From positions 1-30,274 of the forward strand of contig CAXKVV010001949.1 of the NCBI GenBank assembly GCA_964058805.1: DNA of 30,274 nt, in the 5' to 3' direction. Origin of the DNA: Schoenoplectus triqueter. Its lineage: Eukaryota > Streptophyta > Magnoliopsida > Poales > Cyperaceae. Position 1 is the stretch's first letter. Each line of letters begins with the position of its first letter. The notes under the pieces are model-generated. The model did not search any database and had not been told where the DNA came from. It worked only from the letters and a program-made list of their open reading frames with translations. A program made the position numbers and the translations under genes. Positions 19,027 to 30,274 of the stretch are shown here, piece by piece.

Positions 19027-22000
19027 GTTGTTTGTGTTTTTCAAAACTTTCGGCCGCATAAGTATACATAATTTCATGAAAATTGATATGATTACTCCTA
19101 GTTATGCCTATTATAAGATTGTTCAATTAGCACTGCGATATGAATATCCTACGACACTAATTTTTCATAAAACATCAGTAAGATATATTAGAGACTGCTA
19201 TTTAAAAAAGTTGTTTAAGATTTTTAACATTTTTTGACACATAACTATACATAATTTCGTGAAAATTAATATAATTACTCCTAATTATACCTATTAGTAG
19301 ATTATCCAATCGACAATTCGATATGAACATTGTACGACACAAATTTTGCACAAAACATAAATAAGATGCTTTAAAAACGGTTGTTTTAACAATTTGTTTG
19401 AGTTTTATAAATTTGTTGGCCGCATAACTACATATAATTTCATGAAAATTGATATAATTACTCCTAATTATGCCTATTATATGATTGTCCAATTAAAACT
19501 TAGATATGAATATTCTGCAACGCTAATTTTGCACAAATATAAGTAAGATACATTCGAAACTGTTTTTTAACCAAGTAAACTGCGCATAATTTCGAGCGAA
19601 TTAATATAATTGCGCCTAACTATGTCTATTATAAGATTATCAAATTAACACTTCGATATGAATATCAGAGGAAACTAATTTTTCATAAGACATAAGTAAG
19701 ATACATTAGAAATTGCTGTTTAAACAAGTTGTTTAAGATTTTTAGCATTTATTGCCTCATAACGACACAAAATTTCATGAAAATTAATATAATTACTCCT
19801 AATTTTGCCTATTAGAACATTATCCAATTAACACTTCGATATGAACATTCTGCGACACGAATTTTTCATAAGAAATAAGTAAGACGCATTAAAAACGGCT
19901 GTTTAAACAAGTTGTTTGAGTTTTTTTTAAATAGTTTGCTGCATAACTACACATAACATCGCGCAAATTAATATAATTACTCCTAGTCATGCCTATTATA
20001 TAATTATCCACTTTACACTCCAATATGAATATCCTATAACAGTATTTTTTTTTCATAAAAAATAAATAAGATACATCTGAAACTGCCCTTTAAACAAGTT
20101 GTTTAAGATTTTCAAAATTTATTGTCTCATTACTTATAATTTCGTGAAAATTAATATAATCACTCCTAATTGTGCCTATTAGAAGATTATCCAATTAATA
20201 CTCCGATATGAACATTCTACGACACTAAGTAAACGCACAAAACATAAGTAAGATGCATTAAAAAACAGCAGTTTAAACTAGTTGATTGAGTTTTTCAAAC
20301 TTTTTGCCGCATAACTGCATATAATTTCATGAAAATTAATATAATTACTCCTAATTATGCCTATTATAAGATCATCTAATTAAAACTTCGATTTGAATAT
20401 TCTATGACGCTAATTCGGCACAAAACAAAAGTAAGATGCATTAAAAACTGCTTATTAAACAAGTTGTTTGATTTTTTTTTTTTTTTGGCCCCATAAATAC
20501 GCATAATTTCGTGCAAATTAATGTAATTACCCCTAGTTAGGCCTATTATAAGATTGTTCAATTAACATTTCGATATGAATATTCTACGATACTATTTTCT
20601 CCCAAAACATAAGTAAGATGCATTAGAAACAGCTATTTGAAAAATTTATTTGAGTGTTTCAAAATTTTTGGCCCCCATTAGTGCACATAATTTAATGAAA
20701 ATTAAAATAATCAGTCCTAATTATGCCTATTAAAATATTATCTGATTAACACTTCAATATGAACATTCTATGACACTAGTTTTGCACAAAACGTAAGTAG
20801 GTGGCTTTAAAAACAGCTGTTTAAACGTGTTGTTTGAGTTTTTCAAAATTTTGGGTCGCATAATTACATATAATTTCTTATAAAGTAATATTATTACTCC
20901 TAAGCATGCCTATTATATGATCTTCTGATTAAAACGTCGATATGAATATTCTACGACACTAATTTTGCACAAAACATAAGTAAGATGCATTAAAAACAGC
21001 TGTTTGAACAAGTTATTTGAGTTTTACAAAACATTTGGCAGCATAGCTACACATAATTTCTTATAAATTAATATAATTACTCCTAAATATGCCTAGTGTA
21101 AGACTCTTTAAATAAAACTTCGATGTGAATATTCTACAACACTAATTTTGCACAAAACATAAGTAAGATGCATTAAAACAGCTGTTTAAACAAGTTGTTT
21201 GATCTTCCCAAATTTTTTGGCCGCATAACTGCACATAATTTCATATAAATTAATATAATTACTCCTAATTACGTCTGTTATAAGATTTTTCACTTAACAC
21301 TTTGATATGAATATTCTACGATACTAATTTCTCATAAAACATAAGTAAGATACTATTTAAAAAACTTATTGGAGTTTTCAACATTTTCGCCCTCATAACC
21401 ACACATAATTTCGTGAAAATTAATATAACTACTCCTAATTACTCCTATTATAAAGCTGTCCAATTAAAACTTCGATATGAATATCTGATGACGCTAATTT
21501 TGCACAAAACATAAGTAAGATGCGTTAAAAACTGTTGTTTAAACAAGTTGTTTGGCTTTATGAAAATTTTGGCCGCGCAACTGCACAAAATTCGTGCAAA
21601 TTAAAATAATTACTCCTTGTTACACCTATTATAAGATTGTCCTATTAAAACTTCGATATGAATATTCCATGACGCTATTTTTGCGCAAAACATAAGTAAG
21701 GTGCATTAAAAACTGCTGTTTAAACAAGTTGTTTGAGGTTTTCAAAATTTTTGGCCACATAACTACATATAATTTCGTGAAAATTAATATAATTACTCCT
21801 AATTACGCCAATTATAAATTGTCCAACTAAAACTTCGATATGAATATTCTATAAAGCCGATATTGCACGAAACATAAGTAAGATGAGTTAAAAGCTGCTG
21901 TTTCAACGTGTTGTTTGCCTTTATAAAAATTTTTGGCCGCATTAACTGCACATAATTCGGTGTAAATTAATATAATTACTCGTAATTGTGCCTATTATAA

Positions 22001-22272
22001 GATTGTTCAATTAACACTTCAAAACAAATATTTTACGGCACTATTTTTCCCCAAAACATTAGTTAGATGCATTAGAAACTGCTATTTAAAAAAGTTAAGT
22101 TTTTCAACATTTTTGGCCTCATAACTACACATAATTTCGTAAAAATTAATATAATTACTCCTAATTATGCCCATTAAAATATTAGCCAATTAACATGTCG
22201 ATATGAACATTCTACGGCACTAATTTTGCACGAGACATAAGTAGGATGCATTAAAAACGGCTGCTTCAACAA
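19027..22272. repeat. HOR copy 3 (complete, 3,246 bp)
   Basis: Same order of monomers. It carries CTGCGACACG in monomer 5, like copies 4-6. It has ATTAGTGCAC in monomer 10, like copy 4, and an uninterrupted T tract near 20472, like copy 1. Confidence 0.95.
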
Positions 22273-25200
22273 GTTGTTTGTGTTTTTCAAAACTTTCGGC
22301 CGCATAAGTATACATAATTTCATGAAAATTGATATGATTACTCCTAGTTATGCCTATTATAAGATTGTTCAATTAGCACTGCGATATGAATATCCTACGA
22401 CACTAATTTTTCATAAAACATCAGTAAGATATATTAGAGACTGCTATTTAAAAAAGTTGTTTAAGATTTTTAACATTTTTTGACACATAACTATACATAA
22501 TTTCGTGAAAATTAATATAATTACTCCTAATTATACCTATTAGTAGATTATCCAATCGACAATTCGATATGAACATTGTACGACACAAATTTTGCACAAA
22601 ACATAAATAAGATGCTTTAAAAACGGTTGTTTTAACAATTTGTTTGAGTTTTATAAATTTGTTGGCCGCATAACTACATATAATTTCATGAAAATTGATA
22701 TAATTACTCCTAATTATGCCTATTATATGATTGTCCAATTAAAACTTAGATATGAATATTCTGCAACGCTAATTTTGCACAAATATAAGTAAGATACATT
22801 CGAAACTGTTTTTTAACCAAGTAAACTGCGCATAATTTCGAGCGAATTAATATAATTGCGCCTAACTATGTCTATTATAAGATTATCAAATTAACACTTC
22901 GATATGAATATCAGAGGAAACTAATTTTTCATAAGACATAAGTAAGATACATTAGAAATTGCTGTTTAAACAAGTTGTTTAAGATTTTTAGCATTTATTG
23001 CCTCATAACGACACAAAATTTCATGAAAATTAATATAATTACTCCTAATTTTGCCTATTAGAACATTATCCAATTAACACTTCGATATGAACATTCTGCG
23101 ACACGAATTTTTCATAAGAAATAAGTAAGACGCATTAAAAACGGCTGTTTAAACAAGTTGTTTGAGTTTTTTTTAAATAGTTTGCTGCATAACTACACAT
23201 AACATCGCGCAAATTAATATAATTACTCCTAGTCATGCCTATTATATAATTATCCACTTTACACTCCAATATGAATATCCTATAACAGTATTTTTTTTTC
23301 ATAAAAAATAAATAAGATACATCTGAAACTGCCCTTTAAACAAGTTGTTTAAGATTTTCAAAATTTATTGTCTCATTACTTATAATTTCGTGAAAATTAA
23401 TATAATCACTCCTAATTGTGCCTATTAGAAGATTATCCAATTAATACTCCGATATGAACATTCTACGACACTAAGTAAACGCACAAAACATAAGTAAGAT
23501 GCATTAAAAAACAGCAGTTTAAACTAGTTGATTGAGTTTTTCAAACTTTTTGCCGCATAACTGCATATAATTTCATGAAAATTAATATAATTACTCCTAA
23601 TTATGCCTATTATAAGATCATCTAATTAAAACTTCGATTTGAATATTCTATGACGCTAATTCGGCACAAAACAAAAGTAAGATGCATTAAAAACTGCTTA
23701 TTAAACAAGTTGTTTGATTTTTTTTTATTTTTGGCCCCATAAATACGCATAATTTCGTGCAAATTAATGTAATTACCCCTAGTTAGGCCTATTATAAGAT
23801 TGTTCAATTAACATTTCGATATGAATATTCTACGATACTATTTTCTCCCAAAACATAAGTAAGATGCATTAGAAACAGCTATTTGAAAAATTTATTTGAG
23901 TGTTTCAAAAATTTTGGCCCCCATTAGTGCACATAATTTAATGAAAATTAAAATAATCAGTCCTAATTATGCCTATTAAAATATTATCTGATTAACACTT
24001 CAATATGAACATTCTATGACACTAGTTTTGCACAAAACGTAAGTAGGTGGCTTTAAAAACAGCTGTTTAAACGTGTTGTTTGAGTTTTTCAAAATTTTGG
24101 GTCGCATAATTACATATAATTTCTTATAAAGTAATATTATTACTCCTAAGCATGCCTATTATATGATCTTCTGATTAAAACGTCGATATGAATATTCTAC
24201 GACACTAATTTTGCACAAAACATAAGTAAGATGCATTAAAAACAGCTGTTTGAACAAGTTATTTGAGTTTTACAAAACATTTGGCAGCATAGCTACACAT
24301 AATTTCTTATAAATTAATATAATTACTCCTAAATATGCCTAGTGTAAGACTCTTTAAATAAAACTTCGATGTGAATATTCTACAACACTAATTTTGCACA
24401 AAACATAAGTAAGATGCATTAAAACAGCTGTTTAAACAAGTTGTTTGATCTTCCCAAATTTTTTGGCCGCATAACTGCACATAATTTCATATAAATTAAT
24501 ATAATTACTCCTAATTACGTCTGTTATAAGATTTTTCACTTAACACTTTGATATGAATATTCTACGATACTAATTTCTCATAAAACATAAGTAAGATACT
24601 ATTTAAAAAACTTATTGGAGTTTTCAACATTTTCGCCCTCATAACCACACATAATTTCGTGAAAATTAATATAACTACTCCTAATTACTCCTATTATAAA
24701 GCTGTCCAATTAAAACTTCGATATGAATATCTGATGACGCTAATTTTGCACAAAACATAAGTAAGATGCGTTAAAAACTGTTGTTTAAACAAGTTGTTTG
24801 GCTTTATGAAAATTTTGGCCGCGCAACTGCACAAAATTCGTGCAAATTAAAATAATTACTCCTTGTTACACCTATTATAAGATTGTCCTATTAAAACTTC
24901 GATATGAATATTCCATGACGCTATTTTTGCGCAAAACATAAGTAAGGTGCATTAAAAACTGCTGTTTAAACAAGTTGTTTGAGGTTTTCAAAATTTTTGG
25001 CCACATAACTACATATAATTTCGTGAAAATTAATATAATTACTCCTAATTACGCCAATTATAAATTGTCCAACTAAAACTTCGATATGAATATTCTATAA
25101 AGCCGATATTGCACGAAACATAAGTAAGATGAGTTAAAAGCTGCTGTTTCAACGTGTTGTTTGCCTTTATAAAAATTTTTGGCCGCATTAACTGCACATA

Positions 25201-25518
25201 ATTCGGTGTAAATTAATATAATTACTCGTAATTGTGCCTATTATAAGATTGTTCAATTAACACTTCAAAACAAATATTTTACGGCACTATTTTTCCCCAA
25301 AACATTAGTTAGATGCATTAGAAACTGCTATTTAAAAAAGTTAAGTTTTTCAACATTTTTGGCCTCATAACTACACATAATTTCGTAAAAATTAATATAA
25401 TTACTCCTAATTATGCCCATTAAAATATTAGCCAATTAACATGTCGATATGAACATTCTACGGCACTAATTTTGCACGAGACATAAGTAGGATGCATTAA
25501 AAACGGCTGCTTCAACAA
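22273..25518. repeat. HOR copy 4 (complete, 3,246 bp)
   Basis: Same order of monomers. In monomer 10 it combines the CAAAAATTTTGG variant, shared with copy 5, with ATTAGTGCAC, shared with copy 3. Confidence 0.95.
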
Positions 25519-28500
25519 GTTGTTTGTGTTTTTCAAAACTTTCGGCCGCATAAGTATACATAATTTCATGAAAATTGATATGATTACTCCTAGTTATGCC
25601 TATTATAAGATTGTTCAATTAGCACTGCGATATGAATATCCTACGACACTAATTTTTCATAAAACATCAGTAAGATATATTAGAGACTGCTATTTAAAAA
25701 AGTTGTTTAAGATTTTTAACATTTTTTGACACATAACTATACATAATTTCGTGAAAATTAATATAATTACTCCTAATTATACCTATTAGTAGATTATCCA
25801 ATCGACAATTCGATATGAACATTGTACGACACAAATTTTGCACAAAACATAAATAAGATGCTTTAAAAACGGTTGTTTTAACAATTTGTTTGAGTTTTAT
25901 AAATTTGTTGGCCGCATAACTACATATAATTTCATGAAAATTGATATAATTACTCCTAATTATGCCTATTATATGATTGTCCAATTAAAACTTAGATATG
26001 AATATTCTGCAACGCTAATTTTGCACAAATATAAGTAAGATACATTCGAAACTGTTTTTTAACCAAGTAAACTGCGCATAATTTCGAGCGAATTAATATA
26101 ATTGCGCCTAACTATGTCTATTATAAGATTATCAAATTAACACTTCGATATGAATATCAGAGGAAACTAATTTTTCATAAGACATAAGTAAGATACATTA
26201 GAAATTGCTGTTTAAACAAGTTGTTTAAGATTTTTAGCATTTATTGCCTCATAACGACACAAAATTTCATGAAAATTAATATAATTACTCCTAATTTTGC
26301 CTATTAGAACATTATCCAATTAACACTTCGATATGAACATTCTGCGACACGAATTTTTCATAAGAAATAAGTAAGACGCATTAAAAACGGCTGTTTAAAC
26401 AAGTTGTTTGAGTTTTTTTTAAATAGTTTGCTGCATAACTACACATAACATCGCGCAAATTAATATAATTACTCCTAGTCATGCCTATTATATAATTATC
26501 CACTTTACACTCCAATATGAATATCCTATAACAGTATTTTTTTTTCATAAAAAATAAATAAGATACATCTGAAACTGCCCTTTAAACAAGTTGTTTAAGA
26601 TTTTCAAAATTTATTGTCTCATTACTTATAATTTCGTGAAAATTAATATAATCACTCCTAATTGTGCCTATTAGAAGATTATCCAATTAATACTCCGATA
26701 TGAACATTCTACGACACTAAGTAAACGCACAAAACATAAGTAAGATGCATTAAAAAACAGCAGTTTAAACTAGTTGATTGAGTTTTTCAAACTTTTTGCC
26801 GCATAACTGCATATAATTTCATGAAAATTAATATAATTACTCCTAATTATGCCTATTATAAGATCATCTAATTAAAACTTCGATTTGAATATTCTATGAC
26901 GCTAATTCGGCACAAAACAAAAGTAAGATGCATTAAAAACTGCTTATTAAACAAGTTGTTTGATTTTTTTTTATTTTTGGCCCCATAAATACGCATAATT
27001 TCGTGCAAATTAATGTAATTACCCCTAGTTAGGCCTATTATAAGATTGTTCAATTAACATTTCGATATGAATATTCTACGATACTATTTTCTCCCAAAAC
27101 ATAAGTAAGATGCATTAGAAACAGCTATTTGAAAAATTTATTTGAGTGTTTCAAAAATTTTGGCCCCCATTAATGCACATAATTTAATGAAAATTAAAAT
27201 AATCAGTCCTAATTATGCCTATTAAAATATTATCTGATTAACACTTCAATATGAACATTCTATGACACTAGTTTTGCACAAAACGTAAGTAGGTGGCTTT
27301 AAAAACAGCTGTTTAAACGTGTTGTTTGAGTTTTTCAAAATTTTGGGTCGCATAATTACATATAATTTCTTATAAAGTAATATTATTACTCCTAATCATG
27401 CCTATTATATGATCTTCTGATTAAAACGTCGATATGAATATTCTACGACACTAATTTTGCACAAAACATAAGTAAGATGCATTAAAAACAGCTGTTTGAA
27501 CAAGTTATTTGAGTTTTACAAAACATTTGGCAGCATAGCTACACATAATTTCTTATAAATTAATATAATTACTCCTAAATATGCCTAGTGTAAGACTCTT
27601 TAAATAAAACTTCGATGTGAATATTCTACAACACTAATTTTGCACAAAACATAAGTAAGATGCATTAAAACAGCTGTTTAAACAAGTTGTTTGATCTTCC
27701 CAAATTTTTTGGCCGCATAACTGCACATAATTTCATATAAATTAATATAATTACTCCTAATTACGTCTGTTATAAGATTTTTCACTTAACACTTTGATAT
27801 GAATATTCTACGATACTAATTTCTCATAAAACATAAGTAAGATACTATTTAAAAAACTTATTGGAGTTTTCAACATTTTCGCCCTCATAACCACACATAA
27901 TTTCGTGAAAATTAATATAACTACTCCTAATTACTCCTATTATAAAGCTGTCCAATTAAAACTTCGATATGAATATCTGATGACGCTAATTTTGCACAAA
28001 ACATAAGTAAGATGCGTTAAAAACTGTTGTTTAAACAAGTTGTTTGGCTTTATGAAAATTTTGGCCGCGCAACTGCACAAAATTCGTGCAAATTAAAATA
28101 ATTACTCCTTGTTACACCTATTATAAGATTGTCCTATTAAAACTTCGATATGAATATTCCATGACGCTATTTTTGCGCAAAACATAAGTAAGGTGCATTA
28201 AAAACTGCTGTTTAAACAAGTTGTTTGAGGTTTTCAAAAATTTTGGCCACATAACTACATATAATTTCGTGAAAATTAATATAATTACTCCTAATTACGC
28301 CAATTATAAATTGTCCAACTAAAACTTCGATATGAATATTCTATAAAGCCGATATTGCACGAAACATAAGTAAGATGAGTTAAAAGCTGCTGTTTCAACG
28401 TGTTGTTTGCCTTTATAAAATTTTTTGGCCGCATTAACTGCACATAATTCGGTGTAAATTAATATAATTACTCGTAATTGTGCCTATTATAAGATTGTTC

Positions 28501-28764
28501 AATTAACACTTCAAAACAAATATTTTACGGCACTATTTTTCCCCAAAACATTAGTTAGATGCATTAGAAACTGCTATTTAAAAAAGTTAAGTTTTTCAAC
28601 ATTTTTGGCCTCATAACTACACATAATTTCGTAAAAATTAATATAATTACTCCTAATTATGCCCATTAAAATATTAGCCAATTAACATGTCGATATGAAC
28701 ATTCTACGGCACTAATTTTGCACGAGACATAAGTAGGATGCATTAAAAACGGCTGCTTCAACAA
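25519..28764. repeat. HOR copy 5 (complete, 3,246 bp)
   Basis: Same order of monomers. Private differences include CCTAATCATGCC in monomer 11 (near 27392; the other complete copies have CCTAAGCATGCC) and shifted A/T boundaries near 28236 and 28420. Confidence 0.95.
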
Positions 28765-30274
28765 GTTGTTTGTGTTTTTCAAAACTTTCGGCCGCATAAG
28801 TATACATAATTTCATGAAAATTGATATGATTACTCCTAGTTATGCCTATTATAAGATTGTTCAATTAGCACTGCGATATGAATATCCTACGACACTAATT
28901 TTTCATAAAACATCAGTAAGATATATTAGAGACTGCTATTTAAAAAAGTTGTTTAAGATTTTTAACATTTTTTGACACATAACTATACATAATTTCGTGA
29001 AAATTAATATAATTACTCCTAATTATACCTATTAGTAGATTATCCAATCGACAATTCGATATGAACATTGTACGACACAAATTTTGCACAAAACATAAAT
29101 AAGATGCTTTAAAAACGGTTGTTTTAACAATTTGTTTGAGTTTTATAAATTTGTTGGCCGCATAACTACATATAATTTCATGAAAATTGATATAATTACT
29201 CCTAATTATGCCTATTATATGATTGTCCAATTAAAACTTAGATATGAATATTCTGCAACGCTAATTTTGCACAAATATAAGTAAGATACATTCGAAACTG
29301 TTTTTAACCAAGTAAACTGCGCATAATTTCGAGCGAATTAATATAATTGCGCCTAACTATGTCTATTATAAGATTATCAAATTAACACTTCGATATGAAT
29401 ATCAGAGGAAACTAATTTTTCATAAGACATAAGTAAGATACATTAGAAATTGCTGTTTAAACAAGTTGTTTAAGATTTTTAGCATTTATTGCCTCATAAC
29501 GACACAAAATTTCATGAAAATTAATATAATTACTCCTAATTTTGCCTATTAGAACATTATCCAATTAACACTTCGATATGAACATTCTGCGACACGAATT
29601 TTTCATAAGAAATAAGTAAGACGCATTAAAAACGGCTGTTTAAACAAGTTGTTTGAGTTTTTTTTAAATAGTTTGCTGCATAACTACACATAACATCGCG
29701 CAAATTAATATAATTACTCCTAGTCATGCCTATTATATAATTATCCACTTTACACTCCAATATGAATATCCTATAACAGTATTTTTTTTTTCATAAAAAA
29801 TAAATAAGATACATCTGAAACTGCCCTTTAAACAAGTTGTTTAAGATTTTCAAAATTTATTGTCTCATTACTTATAATTTCGTGAAAATTAATATAATCA
29901 CTCCTAATTGTGCCTATTAGAAGATTATCCAATTAATACTCCGATATGAACATTCTACGACACTAAGTAAACGCACAAAACATAAGTAAGATGCATTAAA
30001 AAACAGCAGTTTAAACTAGTTGATTGAGTTTTTCAAACTTTTTGCCGCATAACTGCATATAATTTCATGAAAATTAATATAATTACTCCTAATTATGCCT
30101 ATTATAAGATCATCTAATTAAAACTTCGATTTGAATATTCTATGACGCTAATTCGGCACAAAACAAAAGTAAGATGCATTAAAAACTGCTTATTAAACAA
30201 GTTGTTTGAATTTTTTTTTTATTTTTGGCCCCATAAATACGCATAATTTCGTGCAAATTAATGTAATTACCCCT
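28765..30274. repeat. HOR copy 6 (partial, cut by window end)
   Basis: Monomers 1 to part of 9, in the same order. It has one T fewer near 29300 and an extra A before the T tract near 30209. The array continues beyond the window. Confidence 0.95.

Larger units (their letters stand above)
11194..30274. repeat. Satellite array with 18-monomer higher-order repeat
   Basis: A tandem array of monomers of about 183 bp runs from here to the window end. Each monomer can be tracked by the core ATAATTACTCCTAATTATGC. In the first complete HOR copy these cores (at ACTCCT or its variant) fall at 12604, 12787, 12970, 13122, 13305, 13488, 13671, 13855, 14035, 14220, 14403, 14585, 14768, 14938, 15119, 15302, 15485 and 15664. 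The next copy's monomer 1 is at 15847, which gives 18 monomers in 3,243 bp. Monomers differ strongly from each other within a copy, but the same monomer is nearly identical between copies, the definition of a HOR. Short open frames that recur every ~3.25 kb reflect the repeat and are not genes. Confidence 0.97.

Noticed and set aside
11462..30274. Open frames of 61-96 codons recurring in the satellite (for example 12712-13002 and 15781-15990)
   Set aside because: They recur only because the DNA is tandemly repeated. They have alternative or chance starts, cross monomer boundaries and resemble no known family.
11194..30274. CRISPR array or a prokaryotic repeat system
   Set aside because: Monomers are contiguous ~183-bp units with no short identical repeats separated by unique spacers, and the surroundings are clearly plant nuclear DNA.

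Overview
This is nuclear DNA from a flowering plant, probably a eudicot. It is AT-rich and non-coding, and it holds a decayed Ty1/copia retrotransposon, MITE-like foldback elements, a snoRNA locus with a typical plant promoter (telo-box, site II motifs, TATA) and a long satellite array. I see no intact protein-coding gene.

Layout. 1-921: AT-rich intergenic DNA with a TA microsatellite. 922-5069: one old, inactivated copia element on the minus strand, with ~200-225 bp LTRs, a primer-binding site matching initiator tRNA-Met, a purine tract, and broken gag, protease, integrase, RT and RNase H reading frames. 5070-6780: a minus-strand snoRNA locus. Its promoter is near 6600-6766. It carries two convincing box C/D snoRNAs (6242-6324 and 6059-6147), whose guides match conserved stretches of 25S and 18S rRNA, and a weaker H/ACA-like hairpin at 5855-5910. 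6781-7672: AT-rich, nothing recognised. 7673-7937 and 7952-8388: two adjacent inverted-repeat elements; the second folds over almost its whole length. 8389-10064: unrecognised DNA with a direct repeat and a GC-richer island, probably old transposon remains. 10065-10930: a TGATCA-rich minisatellite with nested 18-bp and 71-bp periods. 10931-11193: unassigned spacer.

11194-30274 (end of window) is a satellite array with monomers of about 183 bp. The monomers are organised into an 18-monomer higher-order repeat (HOR) of about 3,246 bp. There are five complete copies (12537-28764), a sixth cut by the window end, and at the array edge a 7-monomer version (11285-12536) that looks like the product of unequal exchange between monomers 7 and 18. 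Complete copies are nearly identical, while the edge copy is visibly more divergent. Such arrays are typical of centromeric, pericentromeric or other heterochromatic blocks, but the sequence alone does not say which.

The window therefore runs from a gene-bearing flank with an expressed-looking snoRNA gene, through transposon debris and a minisatellite, into a homogenised HOR array. The best candidates for something undescribed are the 18-mer HOR and its boundary, then the two-snoRNA locus.
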